Source: Pseudomonadota bacterium
GTDB taxonomy: Bacteria; Pseudomonadota; Alphaproteobacteria; Acetobacterales; Acetobacteraceae
Direction of reading: 5' to 3'
DNA: 10,091 bases
NCBI GenBank assembly: GCA_021808185.1
Contig: JAKBCB010000099.1
Location: 1 to 10,091 of the forward strand
Of this stretch, positions 7,526-10,091 are shown piece after piece. The notes under the pieces are model-generated. The model had not been told where the DNA came from. It was given only the letters and a program-made list of their open reading frames with translations, and made no database searches. A program made the position numbers and the translations under genes. The number at the start of each line of letters is the position of its first letter. The first letter of the stretch is position 1.

Positions 7526-8107
7526 ATGCCGCAGCCCGACCATATTTCCGCCCTCGGCGTGCCCGACCCGGCGACGCTGGACGACGACCTGAAGGCGATC
7601 TGGGCCAAATGCGTCGAGAAGCTCGGCTTCGTGCCGAACGTCTATTCGGCGCTGAGCCTGCGCCCGCGGCGGCTGCGCAACTTCATGGCGGCGTACAACG
7701 AGATCATGCTCGCCCCCTCCGGCCTGTCGAAGCTGGAGCGGGAGATGGTGGCCGTCGTCGTCTCCTCGGCCAACCGCTGCTATTACTGCTTGGTCGCGCA
7801 CGGTGCCGCGGTGCGGAAACTGTCCGGCGACCCGGAACTCGGCGAAATGCTGGTGATGAACTACCGGGTCGCCAAACTGCCGGCGCGGCAGCGGGCGATG
7901 CTGGATTTCGCCTGGAAGCTGACGACGCAACTGCATCTGGTGGACGATTCCGACCGCGACGCCTTGCGCGCGCACGGGCTGTCAAACGAGGATATTTTCG
8001 ACCTCGCCGAGACGGTGGCGTTGTTCAACCTGTCCAACCGCATGGCGGCGGCGACCGACATGATGCCGAACAGGGAGTACCACGCCGTGGATCGCCGCGG
8101 CGCGTGA
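7526..8107 (+). CDS. AhpD-like peroxidase-related enzyme (carboxymuconolactone decarboxylase family)
   Basis: Soluble all-helical protein of 193 residues of the AhpD/CMD superfamily, matching the 'uncharacterized peroxidase-related enzyme' group. The catalytic set of AhpD is kept with the right spacing: Glu73, then 12 residues later Cys85, Cys88 in CYYC and His92. In Mycobacterium tuberculosis AhpD the equivalent residues (Glu118, Cys130, Cys133, His137) relay protons and give alkylhydroperoxidase activity. The His between the two Cys of that enzyme is Tyr here. Substrate and electron donor are unknown. The ATG at 7526 is preceded by GGAGGAA. It lies 78 bp after the VIT gene on the same strand and ends 7 bp before the convergent DUF3309 gene. 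Confidence 0.88.
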   Translation: MPQPDHISALGVPDPATLDDDLKAIWAKCVEKLGFVPNVYSALSLRPRRLRNFMAAYNEIMLAPSGLSKLEREMVAVVVSSANRCYYCLVAHGAAVRKLSGDPELGEMLVMNYRVAKLPARQRAMLDFAWKLTTQLHLVDDSDRDALRAHGLSNEDIFDLAETVALFNLSNRMAAATDMMPNREYHAVDRRGA

Positions 8108-8114
8108 CCGTCCG

Positions 8115-8270
8115 CTAGAGCCGCCCGGTGAGGAGCAGAACGAGCATGACGATGAGCACGATTCCCAAGACGCCGCTTGGAAAGTAGCCCCAATCGCGGC
8201 TGTGCGGCCATGTCGGGAAGGCGCCGAGCAAGAGAAGAATGAGGATAACGAGGAGAATAGTTCCAAGCAT
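8115..8270 (-). CDS. DUF3309 family small membrane protein
   Basis: A 51-residue protein. It has two hydrophobic helices: MLGTILLVILILLLLGAF (1-18) and a second from about Gly33 to Leu47. They are joined by a short loop containing PTWPHSRDWGYFPSG. The TWP-HS-WGY-PSG loop is the hallmark of DUF3309 (PF11752), widespread in Proteobacteria and of unknown function. The ATG at 8270 has GGGAG a few bases upstream, but this site falls in a hairpin. It is the last of four small envelope genes on this strand and converges on the AhpD-like gene. Confidence 0.87.
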   Translation of the reverse strand: MLGTILLVILILLLLGAFPTWPHSRDWGYFPSGVLGIVLIVMLVLLLTGRL

Positions 8271-8274
8271 CTGA

Positions 8275-8295
8275 CACTCCCTGGTGTTAGGAGTG
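8275..8295 (-). promoter_or_regulatory. hairpin covering the DUF3309 ribosome binding site
   Basis: In the transcript, CACUCC (from 8295 side on the plus strand GGAGTG, 8290-8295) pairs perfectly with GGAGUG (8275-8280) across a 9-nt loop. The second arm contains the GGAG core placed 6 nt before the start codon. The structure would hide the ribosome binding site. A regulatory effect is inferred from position only. Confidence 0.4.
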
Positions 8296-8343
8296 CCCCC
8301 GGCTTGGACGCGGAGCGTGCGTGACCAGGGGCTAGGGCTCTCG

Positions 8344-8553
8344 CTACGACCGCCTTCCGGACAGGGCCAGCAAGATGCCGCCGACGACCGCGGCGAGGCC
8401 GACGATGCCGTACCACATCGTCTGATTCGTGAAACGTCCGGTCAACGTGTTGGTCAACTGGTCGAGCGGCGCCTGGGAAGCGTTGTATGCAAAGCCCAAC
8501 AGCACCAACCCGACGATCACCGCCACCACACCCGCGATTTGAAGGGGTTTCAT
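8344..8553 (-). CDS. DUF3185 family small membrane protein
   Basis: A 69-residue protein with two membrane helices (about 5-24 and 46-65) and an intervening polar segment NASQAPLDQLTNTLTGRFTNQTMW. The pattern FAYNAS...LTGRFTNQTMWYGIVG fits DUF3185 (PF11381), whose members usually carry an F-TG-PTD-T-W-like segment in the same place. Function unknown; it often occurs with stress-related small membrane proteins. The ATG at 8553 has AAAGGAAA at good distance. It lies between the OmpA-like lipoprotein gene (76-nt gap with a perfect hairpin) and the DUF3309 gene (73-nt gap). Confidence 0.85.
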   Translation of the reverse strand: MKPLQIAGVVAVIVGLVLLGFAYNASQAPLDQLTNTLTGRFTNQTMWYGIVGLAAVVGGILLALSGRRS

Positions 8554-8580
8554 CGTTGATTTCCTTTGCGGCGTGGTCCC

Positions 8581-8608
8581 GAGCGGCGCCGATCAATCGG
8601 CGCCGCTC
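8581..8608 (-). other. perfect 13-bp hairpin between the OmpA-like and DUF3185 genes
   Basis: Arms 8581-8593 (GAGCGGCGCCGAT) and 8596-8608 are exact reverse complements with only CA between them. It starts 21 bases past the OmpA-like stop codon, going downstream, and ends 27 bases before the DUF3185 start. No T-run follows on the minus strand (the next bases are GGGACCACG), so it is either a poor terminator, a processing or stabilising element, or a read-through attenuator. Confidence 0.55.
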
Positions 8609-8629
8609 CGAAGTCCGGTTATCGCGCGG

Positions 8630-9112
8630 TCACGGGGTTTGCTTGACCACGGTGACATCGACGACGCGGTTGTGCGGCGAAGTCGTGTCGTCGATCGTCG
8701 CGCCCGTCTGATTGGCTTCGCCGGTCCAGCTCGTGTCGATCCGCGCGGCCGGCACACCCGCGGCGACCAATGCATCGCGGACCGCGTTCGCCCGGCGCTC
8801 GGACAGCGCCATGTTGGCGGAGGGCGGCCCAAGGCGGTCGGTCCTGCCGATCACCGTCACGCGGGTCGCGGTGTTGTTCGTGACCACATAGGCGACTTTT
8901 TGGGCGATCATCCGCCCGCGCGCGTTGACATCGGCACTGCCGGTGTCGAAATAAACCTGATACCATGCGCCGGCCAGTTCGGGCCCGGCTGTCGCGGCGT
9001 CGTGCGGCTGCGGCGACGCGTCTTGCCGCGGCGCCATCTGGGCGCAGCCCGCCACCAGCGAAAGCGCGGCAGTGGCTAAAAGCATCCGAAAATGATTTTG
9101 CGATTGACGCAT
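8630..9112 (-). CDS. OmpA-domain outer-membrane lipoprotein
   Basis: A 160-residue precursor. A lipoprotein signal with lipobox LVAGC puts the lipidated cysteine at residue 23; the next residue is Ala, so outer-membrane sorting is expected. A short Pro/Asp-rich linker leads to an OmpA-like peptidoglycan-binding domain (about 50-157). It contains YFDTGSADVN, GRTDRLGPPSANMALSERRA with the Asp and Arg that bind diaminopimelate, and PHNRVVDVTV at the end. Pal and YiaD-like proteins have the same build. The domain suggests it ties the outer membrane to the wall. ATG 9112 is chosen because GGAGG lies 6 nt upstream and the signal peptide begins there. It lies 44 bp downstream of the glycine-zipper lipoprotein gene. 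Confidence 0.9.
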   Translation of the reverse strand: MRQSQNHFRMLLATAALSLVAGCAQMAPRQDASPQPHDAATAGPELAGAWYQVYFDTGSADVNARGRMIAQKVAYVVTNNTATRVTVIGRTDRLGPPSANMALSERRANAVRDALVAAGVPAARIDTSWTGEANQTGATIDDTTSPHNRVVDVTVVKQTP

Positions 9113-9140
9113 GGCAACCTCCATTATCGACCGAAATAAG

Positions 9141-9153
9141 ACAGAATATCTGT
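9141..9153. repeat. short perfect palindrome ACAGA-ATA-TCTGT
   Basis: A 13-bp inverted repeat with 5-bp arms lies in the AT-rich 44-bp gap between the glycine-zipper and OmpA-like genes. It may be an operator, an RNA processing site or chance. Confidence 0.3.
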
Positions 9154-9156
9154 GGT

Positions 9157-9399
9157 TTATCTCCAGATCGGCCGACCAAGCTGAACTTGGTCTGGACTGG
9201 TGAGCGCGCCGGTGCCGGCGCCGACGGCGCCACCGATCAGCGCACCTTCCAGGGGAGAGCCGACCATCCATCCCCCGAGCGCCCCAACACCCGCGCCGAT
9301 TCCGGCGCCGCTCACGGCACGGTCGCCAGTGCCGTAGCCACAGGCACCGAGGGAAACGAGCGCAAACAACGCCACAGCCGCCAGAGCGATCTGTTTCAT
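9157..9399 (-). CDS. small glycine-zipper lipoprotein
   Basis: An 80-residue precursor. The signal MKQIALAAVALFALVSLGAC places the lipidated cysteine at residue 20. The mature part is dominated by a glycine zipper (about 31-65: GAGIGAGVGALGGWMVG, then GALIGGAVGAGTGA), a pattern of membrane-inserting helices found in many small outer-membrane lipoproteins (YMGG/Gly-zipper, OsmB- or SlyB-like). Function is unknown; stress induction is common among such proteins. ATG 9399 is chosen over 9420 because CTGGAG lies just ahead of it and the signal peptide starts there. It is the first gene after the FNR-like promoter and probably heads the four-gene run. Confidence 0.82.
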   Translation of the reverse strand: MKQIALAAVALFALVSLGACGYGTGDRAVSGAGIGAGVGALGGWMVGSPLEGALIGGAVGAGTGALTSPDQVQLGRPIWR

Positions 9400-9452
9400 G
9401 ATTTGTCTCCAGTTGGCCAAGTCATTACTGACAAGTAAGCCGGTCGGCTAAC

Positions 9453-9475
9453 GCCACGGCAACGCTTGCCATGGC
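9453..9475 (-). promoter_or_regulatory. leader hairpin upstream of the glycine-zipper gene
   Basis: Arms 9453-9462 and 9466-9475 pair over 10 positions in the minus-strand RNA: nine Watson-Crick pairs and one G-U wobble, with a 3-nt loop. The hairpin lies in the predicted 100-nt leader, about 25-50 nt from the predicted transcript start. The wobble makes it a better stem in this RNA than in the opposite strand. Confidence 0.45.
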
Positions 9476-9508
9476 CCGTGTTATTCAATGCTCTCGAACT
9501 TGGTAAAT

Positions 9509-9548
9509 GTTATATCAAATATTAGCGCCGGCATTGATTTAGATCAAT
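9509..9548 (-). promoter_or_regulatory. FNR/FixK-type box with -10 element, promoter of the small envelope operon
   Basis: TTGAT-TTAG-ATCAA at 9534-9547 is a perfect match to the FNR/FixK/FnrL consensus TTGAT-N4-ATCAA, and the symmetry extends one more pair (9533-9548). On the minus strand TATAAC (9514 to 9509) follows. A start point near 9499-9502 puts the box centre at about -38.5 to -41.5, the class II activator position. The surroundings are the most AT-rich stretch of the window. The site itself is seen; the regulator and the response to low oxygen or nitric oxide are inferred. Confidence 0.65.
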
Positions 9549-9584
9549 AGATTGTGAAATGTGAATTGGCGCGAATCACAAGGC

Positions 9585-9653
9585 GGCGAGGGCCACGGCG
9601 TTGGTTGGTCCAAACGCCGCAGTTGCCGGGTTCGCGGTTGCCGTGGTCTCGCC
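9585..9653 (-). terminator. long-arm inverted repeat after ychF, possible terminator
   Basis: GGCGAG plus CCACGGC at 9585-9599 pair with the complementary segments at 9640-9653, giving 13 pairs around a small internal loop and a 40-nt hairpin loop. It begins 19 bases past the ychF stop on the minus strand. There is no T-run after it, so termination is uncertain. It separates ychF from the FNR-like promoter. The rest of the 9400-9671 gap holds the promoter and leader described separately. Confidence 0.4.
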
Positions 9654-9671
9654 CGCGCCGACGCGCCCGTG

Positions 9672-10091
9672 TCAGACGTTGAAGCGGAACAGCAGCACGT
9701 CGCCGTCCTTCACCACGTATTCCTTGCCCTCGACGCGCATCTTGCCGGCTTCCTTGGCGCCGACCTCGCCCTTGAACGCCACGTAGTCGTCGTAGGCGAT
9801 GGTTTCGCAGGCGATGAAGCCGCGCTCGAAATCGTTGTGGATCACGGCGGCGGCTTGCGGCGCCTTGGTGCCCTTCACGATGGTCCAGGCGCGCGTTTCC
9901 TTCGGCCCCACGGTGAAATACGTGATCAGGCCGAGCAGCGCGTAGCCGGCGCGGATCACCCGGTCCAACCCGCTGTCGTGCAGGCCGAGACCTTCGAGGA
10001 ACTCGCCGCGATCGGCTTCCGGCAACTGGCTGACTTCCGCCTCGATCGCCGCCGAGACGATGACGCACGCGGCCCCCTCGGCGTTCGCGCG
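9672..10091 (-). CDS. ychF: redox-regulated GTPase/ATPase YchF, C-terminal part
   Basis: The last 139 residues of YchF (OLA1 homologue), a ribosome-associated Obg-family P-loop NTPase that prefers ATP. The visible part begins just before the end of the NTPase domain (VIVSAAIEAEVSQL) and continues through the helical link GLDRVIRAGYALLGLITYFTVGP. It then covers the TGS domain: ETRAWTIVKGTKAPQAA, VIHNDFERGFI, a Lys-Glu-Ala-Gly-Lys stretch, and the family-typical ending DGDVLLFRFNV. The N-terminal G1-G5 motifs lie outside the window. It ends normally with TGA. Confidence 0.97.
   Translation of the reverse strand, partial: RANAEGAACVIVSAAIEAEVSQLPEADRGEFLEGLGLHDSGLDRVIRAGYALLGLITYFTVGPKETRAWTIVKGTKAPQAAAVIHNDFERGFIACETIAYDDYVAFKGEVGAKEAGKMRVEGKEYVVKDGDVLLFRFNV

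Noticed and set aside
8296..8343. Gap between the DUF3185 and DUF3309 genes, searched for a further small gene or promoter
   Set aside because: No frame with a ribosome binding site and no convincing -35/-10 pair; only scattered short GC-rich complementarities.
9552..9581. TTGTGA ... TCACAA inverted repeat, resembling a CRP site
   Set aside because: The spacing is 18 bp, and the inner TGTGA/TCACA pair is spaced 11 bp, neither being the 6 bp of a CRP site; kept only as a weak palindrome next to the FNR-like box.

Overview
This is a GC-rich chromosomal window, most likely from an alphaproteobacterium of the Rhodospirillales/Acetobacteraceae type. That placement is an inference from base composition, from the mutM, ubiE, coaBC, dut neighbourhood, and from protein style; no rRNA or marker gene settles it. 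Nearly all of it is coding. I see no tRNA, rRNA, CRISPR array, insertion sequence or phage gene.

Left part (1-3536) is housekeeping. An enoyl-CoA hydratase/isomerase (5' part only) lies behind mutM on the minus strand. mutM is divergent from ubiE across 29 bp that hold a perfect inverted repeat. ubiE, coaBC and dut form a tight plus-strand operon with 4-base start/stop overlaps (GTGA, ATGA). They cover ubiquinone/menaquinone methylation, coenzyme A synthesis and dUTP removal. The ubiB gene often found between ubiE and coaBC is absent here. The MutM zinc finger is altered: the last of the four usual cysteines is Leu.

Middle part (3537-8107) is a plus-strand run of accessory genes after a large inverted repeat. 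It encodes a duplicated (two-in-one) ABC permease, its ATPase with an extra C-terminal domain, a VIT1/CCC1-type Fe/Mn transporter and an AhpD-like peroxidase-related enzyme with an intact Glu-Cys-Cys-His set. The ABC cassette has no substrate-binding protein in the window, so its substrate is open.

Right part (8115-9548) is a minus-strand run of four small envelope genes: a glycine-zipper lipoprotein, an OmpA-domain lipoprotein, a DUF3185 membrane protein and a DUF3309 membrane protein. Upstream lies a perfect FNR/FixK-type site (TTGAT-N4-ATCAA) about 39-41 bp before a predicted start point with a TATAAC -10 element. A roughly 100-nt leader with a strong hairpin follows. Several perfect hairpins sit between these genes, one covering a ribosome binding site. 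The cluster therefore looks like an oxygen- or redox-responsive envelope operon with post-transcriptional control, and it is the most interesting part of the window. The window ends in the C-terminal third of ychF, also on the minus strand.
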